Source: Ktedonobacter sp. SOSP1-85 (GTDB lineage: Bacteria; Chloroflexota; Ktedonobacteria; Ktedonobacterales; Ktedonobacteraceae). Taken from it: DNA of 64,000 nt. The first letter of the stretch is position 1; each line of letters begins with the position of its first letter. The position numbers and the translations under genes are program-made. Positions 16,893 through 25,605 of this stretch are shown in pieces. The stretch lies in contig NZ_BNJI01000003.1 in the NCBI RefSeq assembly GCF_016587415.1, forward strand, positions 2,003,905 through 2,067,904, written 5' to 3'. The notes beneath the pieces are model-generated. The model searched no databases. It was given only the letters and a program-made list of their open reading frames with translations, and had not been told where the DNA came from.

Positions 16893-18170
16893 TTAACGTT
16901 CGGCTTCTGGCAAGAAATTGTTCTCCGACATGGTTCGGACGTCCTCCTCTTCGGGCAGCAATTGAGGTTGTTGCTTGTACCCTAGCAAGGAAAGGAGCGG
17001 TGAAGCCAGCATGGTGGTCACCAGGGCCATAATCACAAGCATAGCAAAGAGAGTAGGAGAGAGAATTTTCAGATCTAAACCAATATTGAGCACAATAAGT
17101 TCCACCAGTCCACGTGTGTTCATGAGTATACCCAGGGTGAGTGAGTCTTTCCAAGATTCGCCCAACAATCTTGCAGAGGCAAGCGCCCCAGTAATTTTGC
17201 CCGCACATGCAATAACAATGATAATACAGCATATCATCCACAACAGTGGAGTATTGATCAAACTTATCTGCGTACGCAAACCGCTGTAGACAAAGAACAG
17301 TGGCAGAAACAAGGTCGTATTTACTTGTTCAATGCTTCTGGTAAAGCTCACCAGCTTAGGGCGTCGCGGCAAAATCACTCCCATTAAAAAGGCTCCAAAG
17401 ATGGGGTGGATACCAATGGCATTGGTGCAATAAGCAGAGAGCAATAAGAAAATCAGGGGGAGAATCATATGCCCCCCAGGAAGATGCACATGCCGCTCAA
17501 GCCAAACGAGAAGAGGGCGAATCGCCAAGAACATACAGGCAACAAACAGCAGTACCCAAACGAGCGTCGCTACCGCGGCACCGACCCCTTTTGCATGCAC
17601 AATAGCCATGACCAATGCAAGAAGACACCACGCAATCACATCATCTACCGCGGCACACGTAAGAGCTAAGGTACCAATCTTCGTTCCGACTAGCTGCTTC
17701 TCAGATAGGAGACGAGCAAGCACTGGAAAGGCAGTAATGGCCATCGCTGTTCCAATCATAAGAAGAAATGATAGTTTGGTAGCATTCTCCCCTCCAAAGC
17801 CTGCGGGATAGAGGAAGAAAGCAAGCGCAGATCCCAAAACAAACGGGAACACAATGCCGTTCAAAGAAGTTACAATGGCTTTGCGACTTTGACCAAGCAT
17901 CAGATGAGTATCCAGGCGTGCCCCCAAAGAGAACATGTAGAGGATCAAACCGATATCGCCAAGGGTTTGCAGAGTGGGAAAAACATTTGTTGGGAAGATA
18001 CTGAGCTCAAGGGAGGGAAAAAGAACTCCAAATACTGATGGTCCCAGAACAAGTCCAGCCACAATTTCGCCAATCACCCATTGCTGGCCAACTCCTCGAA
18101 GGAGGGTTCCAAAGAGTTGTACAACGACCAAAATAACAATTAATTCAAGCAGAAGTGGTCCAGTCAGCAT
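16893..18170 (-). CDS. CPA2-family cation:proton antiporter
   Basis: 425 aa, about twelve hydrophobic helices, the Na+/H+ exchanger (CPA2/KefB-NapA) fold in the inner membrane. The ion-binding pair is seen in CAAVDDVIAWCLLA (Asp176-Asp177 from the chosen start), and GEIVAGLVLGPSVFG and MNTRGLVELIVLNIGL are family motifs. No C-terminal RCK/TrkA domain follows. The ATG at 18170 has AGGAGG five bases upstream; a TTG at 18185 is inside that ribosome site and is rejected. It should exchange Na+ or K+ for protons. It stands alone, with a WD40/FHA cluster upstream. Confidence 0.88.
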   Translation of the reverse strand: MLTGPLLLELIVILVVVQLFGTLLRGVGQQWVIGEIVAGLVLGPSVFGVLFPSLELSIFPTNVFPTLQTLGDIGLILYMFSLGARLDTHLMLGQSRKAIVTSLNGIVFPFVLGSALAFFLYPAGFGGENATKLSFLLMIGTAMAITAFPVLARLLSEKQLVGTKIGTLALTCAAVDDVIAWCLLALVMAIVHAKGVGAAVATLVWVLLFVACMFLAIRPLLVWLERHVHLPGGHMILPLIFLLLSAYCTNAIGIHPIFGAFLMGVILPRRPKLVSFTRSIEQVNTTLFLPLFFVYSGLRTQISLINTPLLWMICCIIIVIACAGKITGALASARLLGESWKDSLTLGILMNTRGLVELIVLNIGLDLKILSPTLFAMLVIMALVTTMLASPLLSLLGYKQQPQLLPEEEDVRTMSENNFLPEAER

Positions 18171-18334
18171 ACTACCTCCTATCAAATTAAGAAGAAGAAA
18201 AAGGGAGTCCTCCGAGTGTGAATTTGATACGGGTCAAACGCGCAGAGTAGATGGAGACTCCCTCACGACATCACCCTTTTGCTGGCAGAAGGGAAACGAA
18301 GTAGCCGCTACTTCTATACGCGGCTACTGGACTC

Positions 18335-20617
18335 CTATGATGGTGACCAGGGTTCGGGCAGTTCGCTTGCTCCAAGCAGGCGGAAGATAACCTTGACCGA
18401 ACCAAAGCTGACCACATCTCCGTCCTGGAGGACTTCTGGCTTGCGCGGGTTTAACACCAACTCGCCCAAGCGTGTCTTATTTCGGCTATTCAGATCTTCG
18501 AGAGAGAAGCACGTTTGCTCGATGTGTATCTGCGCATGCCGACGCGAGACGCTGCTCGATGTATCGAACGGCGTCAGGTCAATCCCTGGCGTGATATTAC
18601 GTTTGGGATCGGCCCGTCCGACAACGACACGATCCTCTTTGATAGCGATGCGTTGCACGACCTGTCCGTTCTGCTGAATATCCAGAAATGCGTAAATTTT
18701 TGCGCTCTCCGGCGCTACTGGCCCGATGCAGAGTTTCGACCTGATGATCGTCTGCTCCCCCTCTGACAGTTCCTGGTGTATGCTGGATCGGGGCCGGAGA
18801 AGGGTCTGCTCCCCTTCTGCCAATTCCTCATCTAATTTAAGCTTCGCGCTCGCCTGGTTCACCATGGCTGGAAAAGACTTCATGACCGCAAGCAGGCTCG
18901 CCACATGCTCAGGACGCTGGAGAGGGTGTTCGGCCTCAAGTTCCGGCAGGACCGAGAGCACCCTCCCGTTGCGCACGAATAATCTTCTCCAGTTGGATGG
19001 ATCGAGGGGAATGAGGGCATGGCGCCGGCGTCGCGCGGCGCCGATTGCGCTGGCGCGCGCGCTCGTGTCGATACCACTCGCTTTACTGATCTGTTCGATA
19101 CGTTCGGCGCCGAAGTTGATCGGGGCCGCCTGGCTGTATTCCTGCGCGCTCACCTGAAGCCAGGCGTAGGTGTCCTCCTTAATGCGATCAGCGAGCCGGC
19201 GAAGGGCATCAGTTGGTAAGGTACCCGCATCCCGCGCCTGCCAATACTCAAGAACGCGGGCGCTGTGCCCAATCATCCCAGTCATCGCTCCACCACTGGT
19301 CAGAAAGTGACCATTGCCAAAGGAATCGCCAGCGACCACGCCGTTGACCGCAATCAATGGATCATCGCCAACCCGCTCGACAAGGCTGAACAACGTGGGT
19401 CCATAGATCATCTGGACCTTCATCAACTCCTGCCTGGGAATGTCGAGAATCTCTGTGGCTTGCTTGATATAGTAGTCATAGATCAGTTGTTGGTAGGAAG
19501 CGAAGAACTCGGGCGAACCAGGGTCTGTTCCCACTGGAAGGAGTCCCGCCTCGATGGGATCGAAGGTTGTAAAGTCTGGAACCTGAACCAGAACCCAGCC
19601 GACCTCTGGATCATTCTCATGGCCCACAGCGATCTGCCGCACCCAGTATTCCTTGCCATTCTGGTCGAACGCTGAAGAGATTCTCCGCCGTAGGCGACCA
19701 CCTACAAGCACCTCGACCAGGCCCGCCAGAAAATCCGCCTGCGCCACCACTGGCCCATACCCGTCTCCATGGTCAACCTCGACATCATGTTGCTCAAATC
19801 CCAGGCGGTTCGCGTCAGTACTCTTAAATCCCTGGGCGATCATGAACAGTTCGGGAATACCCAGGTCAATGATCTCACTATTTGGCTCCCTCACACGAAC
19901 GAACTGCCCCTTGAAGTCAAATTCCTTGAGACTCTCGATGCGAATCCGCTTCCGACCATCGGGACCATCAATGAAACCCTCACCCTCCTTCGGAACCACG
20001 CGGTGATGCGTAAACAGTTGGACCCGAGGCTTGCTGTTCGTCTCTCGATCCTTCTGTTCGATCATCTCCAGATAGCGACGCAGCAACTTCTGAATGGAGG
20101 CAGCCTCCGCCTGGAATGTCGACGGGCCATCGAGCACCTCCATCATCGAGGTGCGGATCTTGCGAGGGTCAGGCTGCTCTGGCGGCTTGGGTGGCTCTAA
20201 CACCGTAATGACGCGGTTGGGCAGGCCATCGCGCCAGCGGTCATCAATAAATTCGACATTGTGAATGGTTCCCACAATATGCTGGTCCGCGTCAAAGCCA
20301 TCGATGATCTCATCGGCGACGATATCTCCAGCGGAAGTATGGGGGCTGTAGAAGCACTCAGCGAGGCGAAATAATCGTCCATCCCCCCGACGAGGCAACC
20401 TGGCCTCGCCATATCGTTCAAGCATCATCTGATCGATCAGGCCAAGTTGGTGATAAAAGTCTGCACGGATATTCCAATGTACGCCAAGGAAGGGATCACC
20501 ACGCATCTCAACACCCACCGCGGTCCGCCCCAGTGCCACAGTCCACAACATGGCCATCATGTTCGTACCGCCCAGACCCAATGCCAGAAAGTCTGGATTG
20601 CGTATCACGTCGCTCAT
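18335..20617 (-). CDS. FAD-dependent oxidoreductase-like protein with C-terminal FHA domain
   Basis: About 760 aa, an unusual fusion. The N-terminus has a dinucleotide-type loop GLGGTNMMAMLWTVALGRTA followed by GVEMRGDP, and a second flavoprotein-like motif VAGDSFGNGHFLTSGGAMTG near residue 455, suggesting a large FAD-binding fold. The last ~100 residues form a forkhead-associated domain: VVVGRADPKRNITPGIDLTP, SSVSRRHAQI and LEDLNSRNKTRLGE (phosphothreonine-binding R, S, N residues visible). Start chosen at MSDVIRN with AGGAGGG 12 bases upstream; other starts up to 20668 are possible. Function unknown; FHA implies reading of Ser/Thr kinase signals. Confidence 0.72.
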   Translation of the reverse strand: MSDVIRNPDFLALGLGGTNMMAMLWTVALGRTAVGVEMRGDPFLGVHWNIRADFYHQLGLIDQMMLERYGEARLPRRGDGRLFRLAECFYSPHTSAGDIVADEIIDGFDADQHIVGTIHNVEFIDDRWRDGLPNRVITVLEPPKPPEQPDPRKIRTSMMEVLDGPSTFQAEAASIQKLLRRYLEMIEQKDRETNSKPRVQLFTHHRVVPKEGEGFIDGPDGRKRIRIESLKEFDFKGQFVRVREPNSEIIDLGIPELFMIAQGFKSTDANRLGFEQHDVEVDHGDGYGPVVAQADFLAGLVEVLVGGRLRRRISSAFDQNGKEYWVRQIAVGHENDPEVGWVLVQVPDFTTFDPIEAGLLPVGTDPGSPEFFASYQQLIYDYYIKQATEILDIPRQELMKVQMIYGPTLFSLVERVGDDPLIAVNGVVAGDSFGNGHFLTSGGAMTGMIGHSARVLEYWQARDAGTLPTDALRRLADRIKEDTYAWLQVSAQEYSQAAPINFGAERIEQISKASGIDTSARASAIGAARRRRHALIPLDPSNWRRLFVRNGRVLSVLPELEAEHPLQRPEHVASLLAVMKSFPAMVNQASAKLKLDEELAEGEQTLLRPRSSIHQELSEGEQTIIRSKLCIGPVAPESAKIYAFLDIQQNGQVVQRIAIKEDRVVVGRADPKRNITPGIDLTPFDTSSSVSRRHAQIHIEQTCFSLEDLNSRNKTRLGELVLNPRKPEVLQDGDVVSFGSVKVIFRLLGASELPEPWSPS

Positions 20618-20850
20618 AGATCGCGTTACCCTCCTCATGAATATGCATTCAAGTTTGTATATGTTCAAATATCTCTTTTAGTTCATTTACGTTGTTACTC
20701 ATCAGTTTTTGTCCACAACTTTTCAGGGCAGATGTATAGCCCTTTTGAGTGCCTACTTTTGCGCGGAGATCGCTGGAATAGAAAGAATAGGCAATGTGGC
20801 TTGAGCATTCTGCCATTTCAAATAAGCCCAAGCTTACTACGCCGTTCCGA

Positions 20851-20868
20851 TTTTTTGCAACACAGCCC
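20851..20868. repeat. Solitary IS6 (type a) end
   Basis: TTTTTTGCAACACAGCC matches the left tip of the IS6 element at 14658 in inverse. No transposase or partner end is nearby. It lies in the 293-base gap between the FAD-FHA gene and the WD40 gene, which otherwise shows nothing coding; it is probably the scar of a lost element. Confidence 0.55.
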
Positions 20869-20910
20869 TTTTCAGTACACACATTCGTCAGACGAGAGAA
20901 CTGGGGTAGC

Positions 20911-21951
20911 TCACTCCGCTGACCAGACCTGGACAGTGGTATCGCGGCTCCCAGAGGCGAGCGTTGAGCCATCAGGCGACCAGGCGACGGCAAAGACAAA
21001 ATCGGAATGTCCACGGTAGGTGAAGACATCTCCTCCATCGAGGGCATTCCATACCTGTACCGTTTTGTCCCAACAGCTTGAAGCGAGACGTTTCCCATTG
21101 GGAGACCAGGCAACTTGAGACACCATATCTGTTTGTCGGCGATAGGTCAGAACCTGCTTCCCTGTGCTGACTTTCCAGATATGCACTCCTCCCACTGAGC
21201 TGGCGGCGAGTTGTGTTCCATCGGGGGACCAGGCGACGCTGGAGACTGAGGCGGCAGGCCCTTTATAGGCAGCAATCTGGCTCTGCGTCGTCACATCCCA
21301 CATCTGAACCAATTCGTCTCCGCCTGAGGCAAGGCGTTTCCCATCAGGGGACCAGGCCAGGGAAAAGGCAATTGTCCGCCCAATCGTGGCGAGTCGTTCT
21401 CCCTTCGTCGCGTCCCAGATCTGGATGGTCGCATCCTCTGAAGCAAAAGCGATCTTGCTGCCATCGGGAGACCAGACCACGGTGGTCATCACGCCAGCCA
21501 GGACTGGAAAGCGATAGCGCATGTGGCCGTTCCTTGCATCCCAGATCTGGACCGTCAGATCTTCGGAGATCGAGGCGATACGCGTCCCATCGGGAGACCA
21601 GGCGATTGCCCCAACCTCTGACTTGTGGCCCCGGTAGACCAAGGCTGCTTCGCCAGACGAGGCCTTCCAGATCTGGATGGTGCGATCCACACTGGCGGAG
21701 GCGATGCGCGTTCCATCAGGTGCCCAGGCAACTCCATTGACGAAACCATGATGCCCTCGATAGATGAGGCGAGGATGAGGTGAGGAGACCCACCATGCGA
21801 TTCCTCCTCCAACAACAGCCAATGCTGCTCCTCCGGCAATCCCTCCAAGAACAGCGCGCCGAGAGAGACGTGGGTGGTGCGATCCCGCCTGTTTCTCTTC
21901 TGTTGGGAAGCCATGAGTGGGAGATGACAATGTGTGCTGATTTTCAATCAT
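20911..21951 (-). CDS. WD40-repeat protein with twin-arginine-like signal
   Basis: 346 aa. An N-terminal SRRAVLGGIAGGAALAVVGG (Arg31-Arg32) looks like a Tat signal or membrane anchor, so the propeller is probably outside the membrane. Seven WD40 repeats follow, each with VAWSPDG-x-x-(L/I)AS...VQ(I/V)W, enough for one seven-bladed beta-propeller. No catalytic domain is fused. Such proteins serve as interaction platforms. It is close to the FAD-FHA gene and to another WD40 gene (23099-24300), all on the minus strand, but long gaps argue against one operon. Confidence 0.88.
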   Translation of the reverse strand: MIENQHTLSSPTHGFPTEEKQAGSHHPRLSRRAVLGGIAGGAALAVVGGGIAWWVSSPHPRLIYRGHHGFVNGVAWAPDGTRIASASVDRTIQIWKASSGEAALVYRGHKSEVGAIAWSPDGTRIASISEDLTVQIWDARNGHMRYRFPVLAGVMTTVVWSPDGSKIAFASEDATIQIWDATKGERLATIGRTIAFSLAWSPDGKRLASGGDELVQMWDVTTQSQIAAYKGPAASVSSVAWSPDGTQLAASSVGGVHIWKVSTGKQVLTYRRQTDMVSQVAWSPNGKRLASSCWDKTVQVWNALDGGDVFTYRGHSDFVFAVAWSPDGSTLASGSRDTTVQVWSAE

Positions 21952-22283
21952 AAGAAACCTTTCTTATCGTTTCAAGGATAATTCAACTGAAACGGGAGCA
22001 CTGGCTGGAACACCTCATTGTGAGGTGAGTATCACCGAGAGGTTATCGGCGCACAATCTATGAGCCCTCCATTATCAGGTCTAGCTGTCTCTCAAAGAGC
22101 AGGGCACGTCTCGATAGACACAAAGAGCGTTTCGTACTTGTTGTCATCAGAGGTTCCTTTATGGGTAAGACTGTTTCTGCTTTTTGAGCATTACGTGCTT
22201 GTATATTGCACTCGAATGATTTTTACCTAATGTCCCTTTTATGAGATTATAATCTTTGCAGCACTACCCTCTCTTTAAGCCGG
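21952..22283. other. Gene-free spacer upstream of WD40 gene
   Basis: 332 bases with no coding frame of note. It should hold the promoter of the WD40 gene and the end of the TPM-like gene. No recognisable RNA, repeat or terminator was seen. Confidence 0.4.
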
Positions 22284-22960
22284 TTAAAAATTCCCTGCTG
22301 ACCCGCCGCCAAAATTGTCTTGCCCGTCTCCATAACGTATCTGCTGGCCTCCCGATGAGGTCTGAGGGGCTACCGGGCGTCCCCCCAATCCGAGGAGTCG
22401 CCTAATGAAACCAACAATGGACCCGAGAATGACGAGAGCTACGACTATACCTAGCAGGATCAGCACCGCTCCCCCGCTCCCGGAACTCGTGCTAGAAGTG
22501 TGGCTTTGGAGCGAGCGTTCCAGTGATTGAATGGCCGCAAGCGTCGCTGAAGTGAAATGATTGCCAGCAGCCGCATTTTTGAAAGCCTGTCCAGCAGTGG
22601 TATATTGCGCCTTGGTCAACGGAACCTGGGAACCCCCACTACAGTGAAGTAGCGATGCACGACATCGATGGCGATCACGATCAACCGTTTGCTGGTCAGA
22701 TGAGCACTGATCGTGCGCTGCACAAAACCAGACGCGGTTCCGCTGAAGGTGTTGGTAGTATAGACATCGAGCGGGTAGGCCAGGTTTGAGCCCTCACTCA
22801 TCACCTGCTGAACATTAAGTACTTCTACCGGATCGCTGATGCGCACAGTATCCGCCTGCGCAGGAAGCGATACCGCAAAGAACAGACAACAGGCGGTGAT
22901 AAGAGCGAGCAAACTCAAGCTCAGGGAGCGAGACTGCCAGCGAAGCTGTTTTTTTATCAT
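22284..22960 (-). pseudogene. TPM-domain-like secreted/membrane protein, frameshifted
   Basis: Start MIKKQLRWQSRSLSLSLLAL with a signal peptide ending near PAQA. Then DPVEVLNVQQVMSEGSNLAY and TISAHLTSKRLIVIAIDVVH, resembling a short TPM-like domain. The frame breaks at GVPRFR-stop; the next frame continues with LTKAQYTTAGQAFKNAAAGN, a TM helix (GAVLILLGIVVALVILGSIV) and a Gly/Ser-rich tail typical of TPM proteins. One more base in the C5 run at 22633-22637 would restore it. A ribosome site AGGAGAAAATC precedes the ATG at 22960. Confidence 0.75.
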
Positions 22961-23098
22961 GATTTTCTCCTGGTGTGAGATGTGGGCCGCAGAAAACGGC
23001 ACTGGCAGAAGCGAGAGAGTGACTATCAGAGATGATATGGGGATGCGTCCACTAAACGTTATGAAAAACGCTCTCCAGCTTCTGCCATGATGCCTCCA

Positions 23099-24300
23099 TT
23101 AACGAGCTAGCCAGACCTGCGCGGTATGATCGGCGCTGGCTGAAGCAATATACTGGCCATCAGGGGACCAGCTAAGCGAGTAAACATAGTCGTGGTGGCC
23201 GCTATATGTGAACACATTGCCCCCAGTGGTCGCGTCCCAGACTTGCACGGTCTTGTCGTAGCTAGCAGAGGCAATGCGCTTGCCATCGGGAGACCAGGCA
23301 ACACTGCTCACACTCGCCTTGTGCCCCTGATAGGTAAAGACCATTTTGCCAGTGCTGGCATCCCAGACCTGAGCGGTCTGATCAACGCCGCCCGAAGCAA
23401 TGGATTTCCCATCAGGCGACCAGGCAACCGTGTAGATCTTGTCGGTATGTCCCTTATAGGTAAGGAGCGTTTTGCCGCTTATGGCATCCCAGACCTGTAC
23501 GGTGCCATCAAAGCTCCCGGAGGCTAATTTCTTTCCATCGGGCGACCAGGCAACGCTACTCACCGTGTCATGATGTCCCTGATAGGTGAGCACATGCGCG
23601 CCAGTCATGGCATTCCAGATCTGCACGGTCTTGTCATAGCTGGCAGAAGCAATGTATTTCCCGTCAGGCGACCAGGCAAGGGAAAGAATCACATCCTGAT
23701 GCCCTTTATAGGTGGTGATTCTCTGCTTGCCAGCGACTTGAATGACATCCACATCATTGCTATTTCCACCGGCTGCGATATATTTCCCGTCAGGCGACCA
23801 GGCAACCGCATTCATGATGGCATAACCGGTATAGGTCATCTGGTTTTTACCGGTCACGGCATCCCAAACCTGCGCCGAATCGTCGCCAAGTCCGCCTGCG
23901 GAGACGATTCGTTTCCCATCATGGGACCAGGCAACTTGCCAGACCACTGATGAATGTCCTGTGTAGCTATAGGGATGGATATGGAGTGGCGCAATAGTCG
24001 GAATAGGAGCCTGGGTAACATTACCAGCGTGCGTCCCGAGACGCGGCAAGACCAGGAAAAAGACCCCCCTCCAATAAGAGCCAGCAGGACAAGCACGCTT
24101 ATACTTCCAATAAGCCAGGGAGACCGACGTTGCGGTGCCTGAAGATTTCGGCGGTTGTCATATGGCTGCGGGCTCCCTATAGGAGAAGGTGGCGGAGCAT
24201 ATGCCGCGTTATAGGGTTTTCCACAATTGTTACAGAATGCTTCATGAGCTGCGAGGGCTGTCCCGCATGCAGAACAGACGCGCCTGTCTACTTGATACAT
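23099..24300 (-). pseudogene. Zinc-ribbon, membrane-anchored WD40-repeat protein, frameshifted
   Basis: One gene in two frames. The first part starts MYQVDRRVCSACGTALAAHE and has a double-CxxC zinc ribbon (CSAC...CNNC), a proline-rich linker and a TM helix (IGSISVLVLLALIGG). The second, in frame to 23099, begins VFFLVLPRLGTHAG and holds about seven WD40 blades of the AWSPDGK-x-IAS...VQVWDA type. A surplus base in the C6 run at 24064-24069 separates them. If the sequence is right the gene is dead; if it is an indel error this is an intact ~400-aa surface propeller. Confidence 0.8.
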
Positions 24301-24356
24301 ACAACTATCCTTTCATAATGCTGTTCTTACGGCAGCAACGCCTCTTCTTTTCGTAC

Positions 24357-24962
24357 TTAAAAGGGCCATTCAGGCAAAACATGCTGGGGTTGCCAGGCCT
24401 GCCGGCGAAGGTACGCCGCCTCTCCTAATACATAGGCTGTCTGGTGCCAAATGATAGAGGAGAGCCACCAGGCTTTCGACCGGTTCGCCAGGAAGCGCTC
24501 CAGCCAGGGGGCGCTCTGCTCTCCTATTACCCCGGTCTCCAAAACCTGACGAAAGTGTTGTGCTGATACCCACTCGTCTAAATCCTCGTCTCGCAACGCG
24601 TCAACAGTCAGTCGGGTCCGCTGCTCAACATCCGTCCGATACAAACGCAGAGCGGGCAGGTTGATGCGAAGGTTGAAGGCGCGACATTCTTCCGCGCCCA
24701 TTAACATGCCAATGTCATGTCGCTCAACCCCCAGGCGGTCAAACCAGCTATACTGTTCAAACACCTGGTACGTATTTTGTTGCAGCATGGTCGCTGCAAT
24801 ATCTTCCCAGCGTGCACTATGCCAGAGCAGCCAGGCCAGCGAATGTTGATTCTCACCGGGGGCATACCGCAATTGCTCATCGCTTTGCGCAGCCAGAATC
24901 AACTCGTCACCCATTGTGAGCGCCACGTCATACTGCAACAGGAAGAAAGTTCGTGTATCCAT
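24357..24962 (-). CDS. DinB-superfamily protein
   Basis: 201 aa four-helix-bundle protein of the DinB/YfiT-like type. Helix one has FLLQYDVALTMGDELIL; the metal-binding histidines are likely in LAWLLWHSARWED and the late helix SSIIWHQTAYVLGEA, with a third in MGAEECRAF or the HFRQVL region. The family includes bacillithiol- or mycothiol-dependent transferases as well as many of unknown activity. It is a monocistronic minus-strand gene between the zinc-ribbon WD40 gene and the divergent regulator at 25271. Confidence 0.78.
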   Translation of the reverse strand: MDTRTFFLLQYDVALTMGDELILAAQSDEQLRYAPGENQHSLAWLLWHSARWEDIAATMLQQNTYQVFEQYSWFDRLGVERHDIGMLMGAEECRAFNLRINLPALRLYRTDVEQRTRLTVDALRDEDLDEWVSAQHFRQVLETGVIGEQSAPWLERFLANRSKAWWLSSIIWHQTAYVLGEAAYLRRQAWQPQHVLPEWPF

Positions 24963-25124
24963 CGATTTCTTTCACCTATCGCAATGGTGGGCGTCCCACA
25001 TCCTGGAAAGGATCGCCTCTCCGCCAACGCCCACCATTCTGTTGTGATGCCCATAGTATGCCTGAGAAAGAGGCCATGATGAGATAGCAGAGAGGTATCA
25101 TAAGAGGGGCAAAGAGGTATCACT

Positions 25125-25605
25125 CTCTGAACAACGAGCAAAAGCCAGATTCGACGCCAGAAAAATGCTTAGCTTACGTATCTTCAAGAAACGCAAGAGG
25201 TTGTGCTAGAATAGTAGAAAGATTTTACCAAATTCATTACTAATAGCAATGAAAAAGAAGTAGTATCACCATGAGCGACAAGCAGAAGATACCCTCGTCC
25301 ACCAAAAAGAGTGCCGGACAGCATCTCAAAGAAGAGCGAGAGATGCGCGGCTGGTCTCAACAGTACGTTGCCGAGCAACTTGGAGCCGACCGTTACTACC
25401 TCAGCAGATGGGAAAATGGCAAGATGCTGCCCAGCCCCTACTACCGAGAGAAGCTCTGTGCGCTTTTTGGCAAAAACGCCAGGGAACTGGGCCTCATTTC
25501 CCAGGAAACGCCGCTGGAAATGGATACGCTGGAACCTGAGAGCATTGCTCATGGAAGTAGTGACGATCCTGCCATTCCACCTCCACCGGATGAATCTCGT
25601 GCGCT
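25125..25605 (+). repeat. Parent copy of the 481-bp duplication
   Basis: Promoter plus the first 112 codons of the regulator at 25271, repeated at 15580-16060. Here the sequence continues into the NB-ARC domain, so this is the original. Confidence 0.92.
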
